The notes: generated by a model not told the origin, from the sequence alone. 64,000 nt of DNA from Flavobacterium davisii (GCF_019565505.1 NZ_CP067378.1:310001-374000), one strand, 5' to 3'; shown: positions 1-10,181, numbered from the stretch's first letter. Numbers and translations are program-made.

Positions 1-37
1 TAAATACGGCTACCATTTTTTTGTAAAAATCTTTCAT
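1..37 (-). CDS. N-terminus of a downstream phage gene (partial)
   Basis: A minus-strand ATG at 37 opens a frame reading MKDFYKKMVAVF that runs off the left edge, 17 bases after the stop of the gpG-like gene. In Mu-like phages a DUF1834 neck gene commonly follows here. Twelve residues are too few to assign a family, so only the position supports this call. Confidence 0.3.
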   Translation of the reverse strand, partial: MKDFYKKMVAVF

Positions 38-53
38 AGTCTTTAAAGTAGGT

Positions 54-527
54 TTAAGATTGGTTTAATTCGTTCTCAACGGCTTGTTTCAGCATAAGCT
101 CTAGTCCTCGTGCCAAATACTGCGAATCGCCTAAAAATTGTCGCTTAGGCACTTTAAAATGGCTTGTTCTAGTGTGAAGCTTTACGTTGTGGCTTCTTCC
201 GTTTCGCTTGCGTTGATGGCTTCTTACATTTACCGTTTTAGAAGTTTCACCTCCTTCGTTATGCACTTTAGCATACGGTACATCCGTTCCTATATAAACA
301 AAGTAATTACCGCTGGCTATCTTACGAATCGAGCGTTTTAAACGCCCCGAAACAGTAAGCAATGAACCTCGCCCTTTGCGTTTTCTTGCTTCCCAAGGTT
401 GTGTTCCTTGGTCTTTCCAGTTCTTTTCAACGAAGCGTTTTTTTACGAAATTAACGGCGGTTACTCCAGCATTATTAGTCATTTCTTTTAAAAAGCCGTG
501 TCTGCTGATACGGCTTAATTTTTTCAA
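54..527 (-). CDS. Phage virion morphogenesis protein, Mu gpG-like
   Basis: This 157-residue protein resembles the phage virion morphogenesis family (Mu gpG), which acts in head completion and tail joining. It is very basic and contains the family-like stretch WKDQGTQPWEARKRKGRG near residues 37-54, then LLTVSGRLKRSI and a C-terminal KVPKRQFLGDS motif. It is the last complete gene of the minus-strand head operon, after the tape measure gene. The frame as read opens with TTG. A better start is the ATG at 555 (MDLDFRDEYFEK), which joins this frame only if the A run near 520-526 is one base shorter, so the N-terminus is uncertain. Confidence 0.75.
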   Translation of the reverse strand: MKKLSRISRHGFLKEMTNNAGVTAVNFVKKRFVEKNWKDQGTQPWEARKRKGRGSLLTVSGRLKRSIRKIASGNYFVYIGTDVPYAKVHNEGGETSKTVNVRSHQRKRNGRSHNVKLHTRTSHFKVPKRQFLGDSQYLARGLELMLKQAVENELNQS

Positions 528-558
528 AATATTCGTCTCTAAAATCTAAATCCATCAT

Positions 559-2559
559 TTAAGCATTTTCAGCATTTCTAACCATTCGCATAAACATTTC
601 CTCTAAATAGCTTTCAAAATCAGCCTTAGACATTCCTTGAACTTTCGGATCGTTCATTTTAATATCCCCTTTTATAATTGAACCAATATTAAAAGTGATA
701 TTTCTAATTTGCTGACTTTCGCCAGTAACCTTAGTTACATCGTTAGCTAGTTTGGTTTTACCTTCTTTATTTTCTTTAGATGGTGGTGCAGAATCGTATA
801 ATCCTTTTAATGGGGCTGTTTTGGGTTTTGCTTTATCTTCCTTGTTTGCTTTTATCCCCTTTTCTTCAGGAATAACCAGCTCCATTTTGGTTCTAAAGTC
901 TTGTAATTTATCAGCACCAGCTTTAGCGTGTTTACCCAATCCCGGTATTTTTGACATTAACTCTAGTAATTGTTGTAATGGTTTTAAAAACACATCCATT
1001 AAAACGACGCCAATACGCTTTAAACCGCCGATAATACCACCACTTTCAAAAGCTTCTGTAATGCTATCCCAATGTGTTCTAATAAGTAGAAACGCCGAAA
1101 CGATACGCCCAATGGGTCCCATGATCCAAAGCATCAATGCGCCGAATTTTTCAAACTTGACAATAGCAATAGTAATATAAGCTATAAGTGCGCCTATTGC
1201 TATTGCGATAAGTCCAATAGGATTGGCACTCATAGCCGTGTTTAAAAGCCATTGTGCAACGGTCAGTCCTTTTACGGCTTGTGATGCTAGTGTAAAAGCA
1301 GTAGCAATTTTGTAAAATAAGAACAAACCACCCGCTACGGGGATTAATATTTTCAAAACGCTTACGATGTCGTCAAAATTATCATATACAGCATTAATCA
1401 CAGGATTCAAAGCATCTAATCCTTTAGCTATAATAGGTAGTATTTTTTCACCTAATTTTATCATCATAGCTTTAATTTTATTTTGAATGATTCCCCATTG
1501 TTCCATCGGGGTTAATGAATCGATGTAAGCTTTATTTAAAGAACCTACAGAACCAAAAGCTCCGTCTGTAGCTTTTCTTAATCCATTAATATCCTGCATT
1601 AAAACACTAAAACCTAAAGATGCAGACTCATCCAATCCTAATTTATTTAGTTGAATTGCTTTATCTTTATTAGATAATCCTTCTATTTTACGGTTTAATT
1701 GTTCTATGATATTAACCATTGGGCGTATTTTACCAGTAGAGCTAAATACTTCAATTCCTAGCGCTTTAAAACCGCTAACCATTTTTCCTGTCTTATCCAT
1801 TTTCCCAATGGCTACATCAGGGTTTGCCAAAGCACGCATAATACCTTCAAGCGCTGTTGATGATTGTTCGCTACTTAATTTTGTGGTTAAAGAAGCGAAC
1901 GCTCCTGCTGTATCTTCAAGCTCATAACCGAGTTTCCTTGCTAAAGGGACAACCTTAGGTAAGTAATTAGCAATATCCTTAAATTCAGCTCTACCATCTT
2001 TAACCGTCTGAAACAAAATATCATAAACACGGTTAATATCTTCACCTGATGAAGTCATAGTAGCAATACCCGCCGATGCGACTGTTTCAATATCCACAAA
2101 ACCAGCCTTTGCTGCACGTAATGTAGGCTCTAACGCTTCCATGGATTGATTTACATCTAAACCCGCTGAAATAATACGGTTAAAGGCTTTGGGAACTTCC
2201 TCGAGTGGCGCAACATTTCGTGCGCCTATATCGAGTAATTTATTCGAAAGCCCTTGTAACTCTTTTTGAGACATTCCCGCCGTAACGTTGACCTCCGCTA
2301 ACTGGGTGTGCCAGTCATTGGCTTGTTTGGTGGCGTTAGCAAATAGCGTACCCACACCCATAATACCAGCACCCAGCAATACCCATTTATTAGTCGCAAT
2401 GTCTAAAGCTCGGTCTAAAAAAGGAATTTCCGCAGTAATTTCACTGAATGATTCCCGCATTCTTGAAGCGCCTCGGTTGAATTTGTTTTGAATTGAAGCA
2501 AACTTGGAGCTGACTTTGTCGCTCAAATCCAAGAGCATAGTTAATTTAGCTGATGCCAT
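559..2559 (-). CDS. Phage tail tape measure protein
   Basis: The 666-residue product sets tail length and is ejected with the DNA. Residues about 60-330 match the TP901-type tape measure core, including the phrases LSNKLLDIGARN, TMTSSGEDINRVYDI and ALANPDVAIGKMDKTGKM. Residues about 395-500 form three strongly hydrophobic segments that include FALANPIG-like turns. The C-terminus is charged and low in complexity (KANKEDKAKPKTAPLKG), followed by a short acidic end. Unusually, it lies on the minus strand among head genes, whereas its sheath, tube and chaperone partners are on the plus strand. The frame is fully intact across 2 kb. Confidence 0.9.
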   Translation of the reverse strand: MASAKLTMLLDLSDKVSSKFASIQNKFNRGASRMRESFSEITAEIPFLDRALDIATNKWVLLGAGIMGVGTLFANATKQANDWHTQLAEVNVTAGMSQKELQGLSNKLLDIGARNVAPLEEVPKAFNRIISAGLDVNQSMEALEPTLRAAKAGFVDIETVASAGIATMTSSGEDINRVYDILFQTVKDGRAEFKDIANYLPKVVPLARKLGYELEDTAGAFASLTTKLSSEQSSTALEGIMRALANPDVAIGKMDKTGKMVSGFKALGIEVFSSTGKIRPMVNIIEQLNRKIEGLSNKDKAIQLNKLGLDESASLGFSVLMQDINGLRKATDGAFGSVGSLNKAYIDSLTPMEQWGIIQNKIKAMMIKLGEKILPIIAKGLDALNPVINAVYDNFDDIVSVLKILIPVAGGLFLFYKIATAFTLASQAVKGLTVAQWLLNTAMSANPIGLIAIAIGALIAYITIAIVKFEKFGALMLWIMGPIGRIVSAFLLIRTHWDSITEAFESGGIIGGLKRIGVVLMDVFLKPLQQLLELMSKIPGLGKHAKAGADKLQDFRTKMELVIPEEKGIKANKEDKAKPKTAPLKGLYDSAPPSKENKEGKTKLANDVTKVTGESQQIRNITFNIGSIIKGDIKMNDPKVQGMSKADFESYLEEMFMRMVRNAENA

Positions 2560-2686
2560 TTTGTATTTGTATTAATTATTTTATTACTTTTGTTTTGAAT
2601 CATTAAGGCTCTACATTAAAGCTACCGAAAAGCTGAGGATAGGATGCGTATAAAACCCGCTCGATTTAGAGAAAAAGGGGTAAGCT

Positions 2687-3963
2687 TTAAGGGTTCTTCC
2701 TCTCTACAAGCAGACCTTTTCGCACGAAGTGGTCTGCTTGTTTCATAGTATACCAAGTGTTAATTTTCAAAGCCTTGGTTTTTGGGTCTACATCGCAATC
2801 AACAACTAACGCTTTATCTTTGTAAAACTTGATATATCGACTTTGGAACTTTTGACCGTTGTTTTTATAGTCAAAATACCAATGTTCATCAGGATTTGAA
2901 ATAACTTTTTGAATGTGTGGGAATAATTGATGTCTCAGTTCATCCTTTCCTGTGTAATAGCCTTGCGTGTGTCTATCGAAATCCTTTTCTGATAAAATCA
3001 TTTTTCTATCCAAATAATCTGAAAAGCCCATATAGTTAGTGTCTTTCTCTTTTTTGAATAGCTCTTTTACATTTTTAGGGGTAATAGTTCCATCCAGTTC
3101 AATTGCTTTTAAAGAATCTTTAAAGTCTTGATAAAGTTTCAAATTGTACTTATCAAAAGTCATATCGTTAATTTTTTCAGGCAATCCTTTTGCATCAACG
3201 TAAAACTCTTTTTTAGTGAATACTTGTTTTAAATCACCTCGATTAACTTCAAATGATGAACCTTTAAACTTGGAATCAGTAAGCTCGAGCAAACGTTTTG
3301 CATCTGCTCCTTTGGTCACCACCCCCTTGGTTTCGCCTATGTATTGAAGCATTTCACAACGACAACCAAAACCATTAGGCGGAAACAAGTCCATAGCTTC
3401 TTTATCTGAAAGGTTAAATACCTTACCGTTCAATACTTCGTGTGAGGAACGTACTTTATCATCCCCCACGGTTTGGTATTGTACGTATGAGGTTACGGTG
3501 TCTTTTTCTTCCATGAATCGATAGTAAGAAGCTGAATTTTGACCAACGGCAACCGATAAATTGTATTCTGTACGCAAGTGGCTACGGTTTAAATTCTCCG
3601 TTTCTTGCATACATAACAATTCGAATTGTTGGTAATCTCTTAGTTCTTTTTATCCTTGTTAATTAAAAGCTCTGTCATCGATGCCATTCGTTTCTCAGCT
3701 TTTGAAGTTGCAAACATGAAAATGTTATACTCCATCATTTGCAATGCAAGCACATCAGCACCAGTATAAGGGTTTATCGTTTTAAAATCATTGCGTAATC
3801 CTTGTAAAAGCTCCAGTCCTTCTGCTTGTATCATTCGTCCTAAAATTCCCTTTGTTTCCTTTCCATTCCAAAGTGAAAGCGCCAGTTCTTTACAAAGAGC
3901 ATCCAATAATGTACTTATACTTTTACCTAGTGCCAAAGGTTCACAGCCACATTTATTAGCCAC
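2687..3963 (-). pseudogene. Phage minor head protein, Mu gpF-like (frame-disrupted)
   Basis: Two frames make one gene. Residues 1-107 (MANKCGCEPLAL...) end in INKDKKN, and the next frame continues ELRDYQQFELLCMQET. Restoring one A in the run near 3651 joins them. The second part carries the gpF-like head morphogenesis core: RTEYNLSVAVGQ, then FPPNGFGCRCEM, the cysteine-containing signature typical of the Mu F family, which links portal and capsid. The C-terminal 200 residues (KFQSRYIKFYKDKALVVDCDV) resemble a phage-associated barnase/colicin-like extension often found on gpF proteins, but I am unsure of this. The gene follows the portal gene by 8 bases. Confidence 0.75.
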
Positions 3964-3971
3964 GCTATAAG

Positions 3972-5219
3972 CTACGGGTTGGGATTTTTTTTTACTTGCG
4001 CCGATGTGTCAATTTTATTTGTTGGTGCGCTTACTTCTTTTAATGTTAATGGAATATTGAAAGTTTGCGATAACCAGTTCGTATCAATAGTGTAACCGTT
4101 ATTCATAATTCCGCTGGTGATAGTCCAAAGTTGTGCAATATCTACTTCTTGCTGTGCTGTTTTGAAACGAAACATATCATCAGGGGTAATCTTATAACCT
4201 TGAAGTATCAACAACTCAAAAAGCTGGTCATTAACCACAAAGGCAATCATCCGTTTGTCAGCCATTGCAATTTTACCATCCAAAGTACGTTCGTGTACTT
4301 CGGTTTGTGAGCGATTGCCAGCCTGTTCTGAAAGCGTAGAACTCCCAACAAGTAATTTACTTACTACTTCGGCATTCGATTGTATAAACTCTTTATATAC
4401 TCTAAACGCATCGGTTCTGTTAGCTTCATTAAACTTTATTTCTGTACCATACGGGAATGTACCTACAGATGCTTCGGCTAGCTCTAAAAGCATTTGGTGT
4501 ACTCTTTCAATTGTAGCGTTATCACCAGTAGAAGTGGTAGCGGTAATGAGTGGTAAACCGAATTTTTCGCAAAACTCAGCCCACGACTGAAATACATTTC
4601 TAAGCCAAATAAGATTAGGGATAATATTGTTTATAATTCCTAAATCGGTATCATTACCCAATGCCAATAACCAAGGTTTAAAGCTTTCATCATCGTACTG
4701 GATAAATTCACGCTTTGATAAATCAGGGTAAATACGTTTAAATGGAGGTACTACGTTACGCCTTGGGATAACAGATAATTTTACTTTATCGCCCGAGAAC
4801 TCCTTAAACTCTACTAGTGTATGTCCGAAAATGATTTTATCTAAGGTTATCTCTAAGAGTTCATAAAACCATTGGTTGTTTATTAAACCTGTTAGTTCCT
4901 CATTAACCTTACCTGTTTTTCTATTGTAAATTTCAAACTCAGTATTTAGTGTAGCCATTTTACGCATTTGGATTTGACTTTGCAAATGTCCATCTGTAAG
5001 TAAGTCGTCCAGTAAATCGTAGTATAAGTTTAATTTGGGTTCTTTAGGGTGGTTTGCCATAGCTAAAGCATCTCTCCATTTTTTGATGTCTTTTCGTGAG
5101 TTATCTTTAAAAGAACTCACGATATTCAAAATAGCGGGATTGGTGTTTGTGCGTGTTTTTTCTTGAATCGCAGAAACCTTATTTTTTTTAACGGAAAATT
5201 CAAAACCTAATACTTTCAT
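3972..5219 (-). CDS. Phage portal protein, DUF935 family (Mu gp29-like)
   Basis: This 415-residue protein matches the DUF935 portal family, the dodecameric ring through which DNA enters and leaves the head. Visible family features are LLTDGHLQSQIQMRK near residues 75-90, RNVVPPFKRIYPD near 150, the motif FGLPLITATT near 220, and STLSEQAGNRSQTEVHE near 295-310. It is slightly shorter than proteobacterial members (about 500 residues) but has an intact frame. It sits between DUF1320 and minor head genes, the order usual in Mu-like phages. The start ATG at 5219 has a clear A-rich leader. Confidence 0.9.
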   Translation of the reverse strand: MKVLGFEFSVKKNKVSAIQEKTRTNTNPAILNIVSSFKDNSRKDIKKWRDALAMANHPKEPKLNLYYDLLDDLLTDGHLQSQIQMRKMATLNTEFEIYNRKTGKVNEELTGLINNQWFYELLEITLDKIIFGHTLVEFKEFSGDKVKLSVIPRRNVVPPFKRIYPDLSKREFIQYDDESFKPWLLALGNDTDLGIINNIIPNLIWLRNVFQSWAEFCEKFGLPLITATTSTGDNATIERVHQMLLELAEASVGTFPYGTEIKFNEANRTDAFRVYKEFIQSNAEVVSKLLVGSSTLSEQAGNRSQTEVHERTLDGKIAMADKRMIAFVVNDQLFELLILQGYKITPDDMFRFKTAQQEVDIAQLWTITSGIMNNGYTIDTNWLSQTFNIPLTLKEVSAPTNKIDTSAQVKKNPNP

Positions 5220-5271
5220 TGTGTTTTATTTTTTAATGGCTTAAAAAGAAGTTTAAAGATGGTTTAAAGAG

Positions 5272-5697
5272 TTACCATCTATGATTAGACGGTTTGTTTT
5301 TACTGCTGATCTTAAAACCAGTCATTATTTGGTTATTTGCATCAGTTAGCTTGGGTAGGTCGGGCGTGATTTCGCCTTTGGCTACTTCTTTTAGCCAGTC
5401 GATTGCATCTTGATAACGTTGCGAGCGAATTTCTGTAATCTTTTTGGGATTAATAGAAGTATATAAATGATAAAGCGTGCAGTCAATAACGACCATTACA
5501 AGGTGCGGATTCCTGTCCATACCTTGGGCTTTAAAAATAGTAGCTACATCAAACTTGCCACTCAAATAGTTTTTTATTTGACTTATAGCCATATCTTGAG
5601 CAATGCTTAACTTTTGCGGTGAATAATTCTCGAGCAATATGTCTTTTATCTCATTGCGTATTAATACGGAATAATCTTCTTCTAAAATGAATCCCAT
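5272..5697 (-). CDS. DUF1320 family protein, Mu gp36-like
   Basis: The 141-residue product resembles the DUF1320 family (Mu gp36), a head-tail connector-type protein. Residues 1-50 (FILEEDYSVLIRNEIKDIL) and the helical tract RSQRYQDAIDWLKEVAKGE near 90-108 fit that family, as does the short proline-containing end. Its start codon overlaps the terminase stop by one base, implying translational coupling. In most Mu-like phages gp36 lies after the capsid gene; here it lies between terminase and portal, a rearranged order. Confidence 0.75.
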   Translation of the reverse strand: MGFILEEDYSVLIRNEIKDILLENYSPQKLSIAQDMAISQIKNYLSGKFDVATIFKAQGMDRNPHLVMVVIDCTLYHLYTSINPKKITEIRSQRYQDAIDWLKEVAKGEITPDLPKLTDANNQIMTGFKISSKNKPSNHRW

Positions 5698-7277
5698 TAG
5701 AACCTGTTTTTTTGATTGTTAATTGTTTCTTTTCTGCTCACCATTTTTGGTGGAATAGTATTTATAATGGATGCTGTGTTGAGCTTAACTATAGCCGATT
5801 GTAACGCATCGGGTGCATCATCATGTGCGCCACTTCCTTTTTGGAAGGCTAAAAGCTGGTTTAATAGTTCTTTAAAATCGTTACTATTTTCAAGCGATTT
5901 GCTAAACTTTACCTTTCCTCTTTCAAAATATCCCGCCATTGATTCAATACGGTCAAATTTGTCGCTCTTACTTTTTTTGTCAGCTCTTACAGGAATGTAC
6001 CAGCCTAGTTGTGCGCCTACATTGTCAAAGTCATTTACAAAATCGTCCATTGCAAATAATCCCTCAATCCAGTAGTTAACATTTAGATTTAGCAAGCCTT
6101 CATGTGCAACTTTATCATATAACCAAAGTGCTGTATTGTTCTTTGAGGTTTGCCTTACAAAACAATCCAGTACATGAAACTCTAAACCTATCTTACCAAC
6201 AAAAACCATTGCTTTAAAGTCACCCGCATCTTTATATGATAAATCCCCATAAAAAACCAATGCTTCGTATTTGTTCAACTTCAAAGGCGTGCAATATTCG
6301 ATAAATTCATTTTTGAAAATTGAACCTTCTACAATGTGAATGTGTTGGTACTCCCGCATAAATGAGCGGTAAGGCGTTGTAGCAAACTTTTCACGCCAAT
6401 AATCCGCCGATGTTTTTTCTGCCCATGAGGGTTCAAACGTGCTTAAATTTTTAACCGCCGGAACACTCACTATAAAGTGGCGTATTGTAAAACCGCTTTC
6501 TTTAGCTTTTTGAATGTAGCCTTGAAATTCTTTCTTTAACTGATTGATTAAAGTGTTTTTGTGAAAATTGTTGTTTGCTACTATAAATCGTCTGCGTGGA
6601 CTACCTTCGTCAAATGTTCCTTTTAAGTCCTCCCAAGCCCAGTCGAATAGTTTTTTAGACAGCTCATCGTTATTGCATCGTTGTCTAGTGTCAACGTCGT
6701 CTATAACGATATAGTCAGGGCGTGAATTTGCTTCACGTAAACCCCTTGGGGATTGGCTTGCACCCAATGCCATAAATTTTGCACCGTCTGAGGTGGTGAA
6801 ATCACCATTTGACCAATCTCCAAACTTAAATCGCTTACCATAGTAATGGATAAAGTTCGGGTTATGGGCTAAATTCGCCTGAATGTCACTAATGAGTTTC
6901 TTTGCTTTGTCCTCTGTTTGTGATGCTAAAAGCATAAAGCGAAGTTTGCCAGTAGCATACAAAAACAAAGGAATACCAAGCGAAAGATGTACAGATTTTG
7001 CTCCTGAACGGTAAATCTCAGCAAGTACGTCCACAACTTCATTTTCAATAATTAGCTTAGCTAATTTTTTATGAAATGGAGCGCAAGGAACTCTTGCGTA
7101 TAGAGGAAAAATAGCCTCAAACCAGTCTATATAATTTTTTTCTAGTTCAAGGCGTTTCTTACGGCGTTCTTGGGGAGTTTCGTTAACATTAACGTTTTTA
7201 ATTTGCTTGATTTTTTTACAATGCTCCTCATAACTTGCAAGTAATTTTTCTATGTTTTTATTTAATTTCTCAGCCAT
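5697..7277 (-). CDS. Phage terminase large subunit
   Basis: This 526-residue protein is the packaging motor ATPase-nuclease. The N-terminal ATPase has a Walker A-like RSGAKSVHLSLG near residues 89-100, LLASQTEDKAKKLI near 115-128, and a Walker B YIVIDDVD near 190. The C-terminal nuclease shows the acidic FYGDLSYKDAGDFKA near 345 and DDAPDALQSAI near 495, typical of the RNase H fold. It belongs to the Mu gp28-like group by neighbourhood (small terminase upstream, DUF935 portal downstream). The frame is intact and is separated by two bases from the small-terminase stop. Confidence 0.92.
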   Translation of the reverse strand: MAEKLNKNIEKLLASYEEHCKKIKQIKNVNVNETPQERRKKRLELEKNYIDWFEAIFPLYARVPCAPFHKKLAKLIIENEVVDVLAEIYRSGAKSVHLSLGIPLFLYATGKLRFMLLASQTEDKAKKLISDIQANLAHNPNFIHYYGKRFKFGDWSNGDFTTSDGAKFMALGASQSPRGLREANSRPDYIVIDDVDTRQRCNNDELSKKLFDWAWEDLKGTFDEGSPRRRFIVANNNFHKNTLINQLKKEFQGYIQKAKESGFTIRHFIVSVPAVKNLSTFEPSWAEKTSADYWREKFATTPYRSFMREYQHIHIVEGSIFKNEFIEYCTPLKLNKYEALVFYGDLSYKDAGDFKAMVFVGKIGLEFHVLDCFVRQTSKNNTALWLYDKVAHEGLLNLNVNYWIEGLFAMDDFVNDFDNVGAQLGWYIPVRADKKSKSDKFDRIESMAGYFERGKVKFSKSLENSNDFKELLNQLLAFQKGSGAHDDAPDALQSAIVKLNTASIINTIPPKMVSRKETINNQKNRF

Positions 7278-7279
7278 TG

Positions 7280-7731
7280 CTACCCCTCCTGTAGTGCTTT
7301 GTGTTGTAAAAACATTTTATGCCATTCCAAGAATAGTATAGCAGTATCAGGCTCTTGGCTTGCCATCCATTGGTCAAACTCTTTAAAGACTGTAAAAACA
7401 ACCTGTACCGATGTTTTATCGGATAGTTGTTCAATTGCTCTCCTAACTTCGGCTATGCTTTTCACGTCAAGGGTAGCCTCTCCACCTGATGCAAGGTGTG
7501 AAAGCTCATCAATAAGCATTTTTTTAATATTATGTGGAGTAGCCTTGTATTGATTCTTTTTTCATCCCAAGAGATATTGCTTTCTCCTACGCCTTTACTC
7601 CATTTACCTATGGTTTGTTCTGATACTCCTGTAGCATTGGCGATTGCTTTTTTGTTCAAGCCTTCCTCTACATACATACGCTCACAAATAGCGTACATCG
7701 GGTGATTATTTACACGAGTAAGTTTTGTCAT
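7280..7731 (-). pseudogene. Small terminase / DUF1804-like DNA-binding protein (frame-disrupted)
   Basis: The N-terminal frame encodes a helix-turn-helix (NKKAIANATGVSEQTIGKWS, residues 26-45), the DNA-recognition part of a gp27/DUF1804-like small terminase. The frame is lost at SWDEKR. Adding one A at about 7560 gives SWDEKKNQYKATPHNIKK and joins the second frame (MLIDELSHLAS...KALQEG), for about 150 residues in all. It abuts the large terminase gene and is the first gene of the minus head operon, next to the divergent promoter region. Confidence 0.75.
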
Positions 7732-7870
7732 TTTAATAATATTTTTTCAAAACTACCCACTCATTAACAGCAAGTTAAATAAAAGTGCAACCCTTCCCTA
7801 AGAAAAAAACAACCCAAAAACCTGCTTTATGTTTGCATCAAATAAAACGACAACCTAGAAATAATAAGTA
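7732..7870. promoter_or_regulatory. Divergent promoter region between phage structural operons
   Basis: This 139-base gap separates the minus head operon from the plus protease-capsid-tail operon, so both structural promoters should lie here. A plus-strand flavobacterial -7 box TAtgTTTG is at 7828-7835. A minus-strand TAgtTTTG reads from 7755 to 7748. Neither has a clear TTG element at the usual 19-base spacing, which suggests that an activator rather than the housekeeping sigma factor may drive them. That last point is inference. Confidence 0.45.
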
Positions 7871-8944
7871 ATGTTAATTAAAACCATTGAAAATACACTA
7901 CACGCTTACGGTAGCATTTGGCAAGGAGACGGAGCTTGGTTTTGCGAAACCTTAAACCGTTTAGAATCTTCTTACTCGGATATTACAATTCGATTACACA
8001 CCGACGGCGGTAGTGTGTTTGATGGCAACTTAATTTTTAACGCTATAAACAAAAGCAAAAGCAATATTGATATAATAGTTGATGGTATAGCCGCATCCAT
8101 GGGAGCCATAATCATTCTAGCCTCCAATAAGGTTAAGATAGTAGATAACGGTTTTGTAATGATTCATGCTCCCAGTTTGTACGGCGGTGGAACGGCGTCC
8201 GATTTAGAAGGTCAAGCTTCTTTGCTTAGAAAAATGGAAGAAAACTTCAAAGAACTTCTTTCCGCTAAAACGAACTTAAACCCTGAGGAAATAAATAAGC
8301 TTATGATTGGCGACCACTGGTTTAATGCGCAAGAGTGTTTAGACATGGGTTTAGTGAGCGAGGTAGTGCCTTGGGTAGTTGAACCAGCTATTGAAATTCA
8401 ACCACAAGAAATGCAACCAAGCGATGTTTTTTCAGCTTATGCTTCGCTACTTACAATGGCAAACTTTAACAGTCAAAAATTAGACGATAATATGAAACAG
8501 TTAATCATTCAGGCTTTAAACCTGCCTAATGTAACGGCTCAAAGCTCCGATACCGCAGTTTTAGAAGCTTTACAAAATCAGTTTAAAACAGAGCGTGAGG
8601 CAAAGGACAACGCTTTAGAAGAGTTAAACCAATACAAGAAAAGCCAATTAACAGCTTATTTGGATAGAACCGAAGCAAAAGGCGTATTCAAAAAAGAAGA
8701 CAGGCAGTTGTACGAAAGTATTGGTGAAAAAGCAGGCTTTGATGATCTTGCAAAATTAATCGAAGGAATTAAACCACAAGCACCAAATATTTCAGCACTT
8801 ATTACAAATGCCGATGCTTTTGAAGGTAGCGAAAACTGGTCGTTTGACCAATGGCAGAAAGAAGACCCAAAAGGATTGGAAGTTATGGCGTCTGCAAATC
8901 CTGAAAAATTTAAAAAATTGTTCAATCAAAAATATAAAAAATAA
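7871..8944 (+). CDS. ClpP-type prohead protease, likely fused to scaffold
   Basis: Residues 1-170 form a ClpP/S14-like head maturation protease. The oxyanion/nucleophile stretch DGIAASMGAI places Ser76, and FVMIHAPS places His99; ClpP-like GD repeats (DGGSVFDGN) are near 45. Residues about 195-357 are helix-rich and charged (ALEELNQYKKSQLTAYLDRTE split over several helices), as expected for a scaffold domain released on cleavage. It is immediately upstream of the capsid gene, as in other dsDNA phages. The frame is intact. Confidence 0.88.
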   Translation: MLIKTIENTLHAYGSIWQGDGAWFCETLNRLESSYSDITIRLHTDGGSVFDGNLIFNAINKSKSNIDIIVDGIAASMGAIIILASNKVKIVDNGFVMIHAPSLYGGGTASDLEGQASLLRKMEENFKELLSAKTNLNPEEINKLMIGDHWFNAQECLDMGLVSEVVPWVVEPAIEIQPQEMQPSDVFSAYASLLTMANFNSQKLDDNMKQLIIQALNLPNVTAQSSDTAVLEALQNQFKTEREAKDNALEELNQYKKSQLTAYLDRTEAKGVFKKEDRQLYESIGEKAGFDDLAKLIEGIKPQAPNISALITNADAFEGSENWSFDQWQKEDPKGLEVMASANPEKFKKLFNQKYKK

Positions 8945-9864
8945 TGCCTACTACTAATACAGGTTTATGGTTACAGCAGTATGTAGAGCCACAGTTACTG
9001 GAAGATTTCAGAAACTACAACGATGATTTTATAGGCGTTTTAAAAGCGCCAAATCCTAATGCCGTAACTGCTGACGGTATTCGATTTAATAAACTTATTA
9101 ATAACGTAGGTTTCTATGTTAATAAATCCGACGATTTTACTACCAGTAAAATGACTGGTGAAAAAACATTAGTCGAGTGGGATAAATTAGACACAACGCC
9201 TACTGAATGTACCGATAGTGAAGCTAGAAACTTAGCATTTAACAAAGAAAGTGCTATTAAGGAAGAGCATTTCAAAAGTTTCAAAATTGGAGTTCGTGAC
9301 TATGCTTTGAATAAAATTGCTCCATCAGAACATAAGGCAGGTAAAATGCCAGTTATTAGAACAACTGGTGTGGTTATCAACGGTAGAAAACGTTTGACTT
9401 ATGCAGATATGTTAAACTTCTTAGAGGAAGTGGCTAGTTTAAATTTAACTGACCAAGAAGCTTTATATATGATTTTGAACACCACACATCGTATGGATTT
9501 AATGCAGGATAAGGCGGGGTCTAACAGTCATAAGGATAATTTGATATTCGACCCATTGACAGGAAAAATTAAAAGATTCTATAATTTGAATCTTTTTGAA
9601 AACGCAACTACTCCTTTATATGGAAGCAATGGTAAATTAAAATCATTGGGTTCAACTACTGTTCAAGGCGACCAAAAAGGGTCAATCTTCTTTTATCAAC
9701 CAAACACAGTTTACCATATTGAAGATGTTAAGGTTCAATATAAACCAATGTCAGGGGATACAAGAAGCGCCGACCCTAAAAGCGAATTACGTTTACACGC
9801 TTACGGCTTGTGCGATAAAGTGCAAGAACATGGATTTGGTGCAATCATTTCTGATAACGCATAA
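8944..9864 (+). CDS. Major capsid protein
   Basis: A 306-residue protein that starts at the last base of the protease stop codon, strongly implying coupled synthesis. It begins MPTTNTGLWLQQYVEP and has no leader peptide-like helix, so the scaffold role probably lies in the upstream protease fusion. The family is not one I can name from motifs alone. Its position between protease/scaffold and the sheath region, its size and its intact frame make capsid the best call. HK97 fold is assumed from the phage group, not seen. Confidence 0.72.
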   Translation: MPTTNTGLWLQQYVEPQLLEDFRNYNDDFIGVLKAPNPNAVTADGIRFNKLINNVGFYVNKSDDFTTSKMTGEKTLVEWDKLDTTPTECTDSEARNLAFNKESAIKEEHFKSFKIGVRDYALNKIAPSEHKAGKMPVIRTTGVVINGRKRLTYADMLNFLEEVASLNLTDQEALYMILNTTHRMDLMQDKAGSNSHKDNLIFDPLTGKIKRFYNLNLFENATTPLYGSNGKLKSLGSTTVQGDQKGSIFFYQPNTVYHIEDVKVQYKPMSGDTRSADPKSELRLHAYGLCDKVQEHGFGAIISDNA

Positions 9865-9874
9865 ACTAGAACTT

Positions 9875-10174
9875 ATGACAACAGAAGGAAAAGCAATTGG
9901 ATTACAAATATTAGAAAAACAACCTGAGTTAAAGGCTGTTTTCTTAACAGTCGAGGGCGAATACTTTACCTGTAAAGATTGGGCGATGAACGGCACGAAG
10001 GAAAAGGATAAACTAGAAGTTATTACACGTTCTGAAAAATTAGGTGAAAAGCTTCCTAAAGAAGACGAGTCCTTTAGTAGTGAAGAAGTAGTGCCAAACA
10101 ATACAAATAAAAATAATCAACAAGGGGTATTCAATCTAACAGAAAAAACAGACGAAGAACCGCCAAAAGAATAG
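9875..10174 (+). CDS. Small phage protein between capsid and sheath
   Basis: Starting at ATG 9875, ten bases after the capsid stop, this encodes 99 residues (MTTEGKAIGLQILEKQPELK...). The first 60 residues look folded, with an EGEYFTCKDWAMNG turn. The last 40 are acidic and rich in Asn, Gln and Glu (PNNTNKNNQQ), like a disordered tail. The position fits a head fibre, decoration or connector protein, but no family is recognised. Confidence 0.55.
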   Translation: MTTEGKAIGLQILEKQPELKAVFLTVEGEYFTCKDWAMNGTKEKDKLEVITRSEKLGEKLPKEDESFSSEEVVPNNTNKNNQQGVFNLTEKTDEEPPKE

Positions 10175-10181
10175 TAGTAAA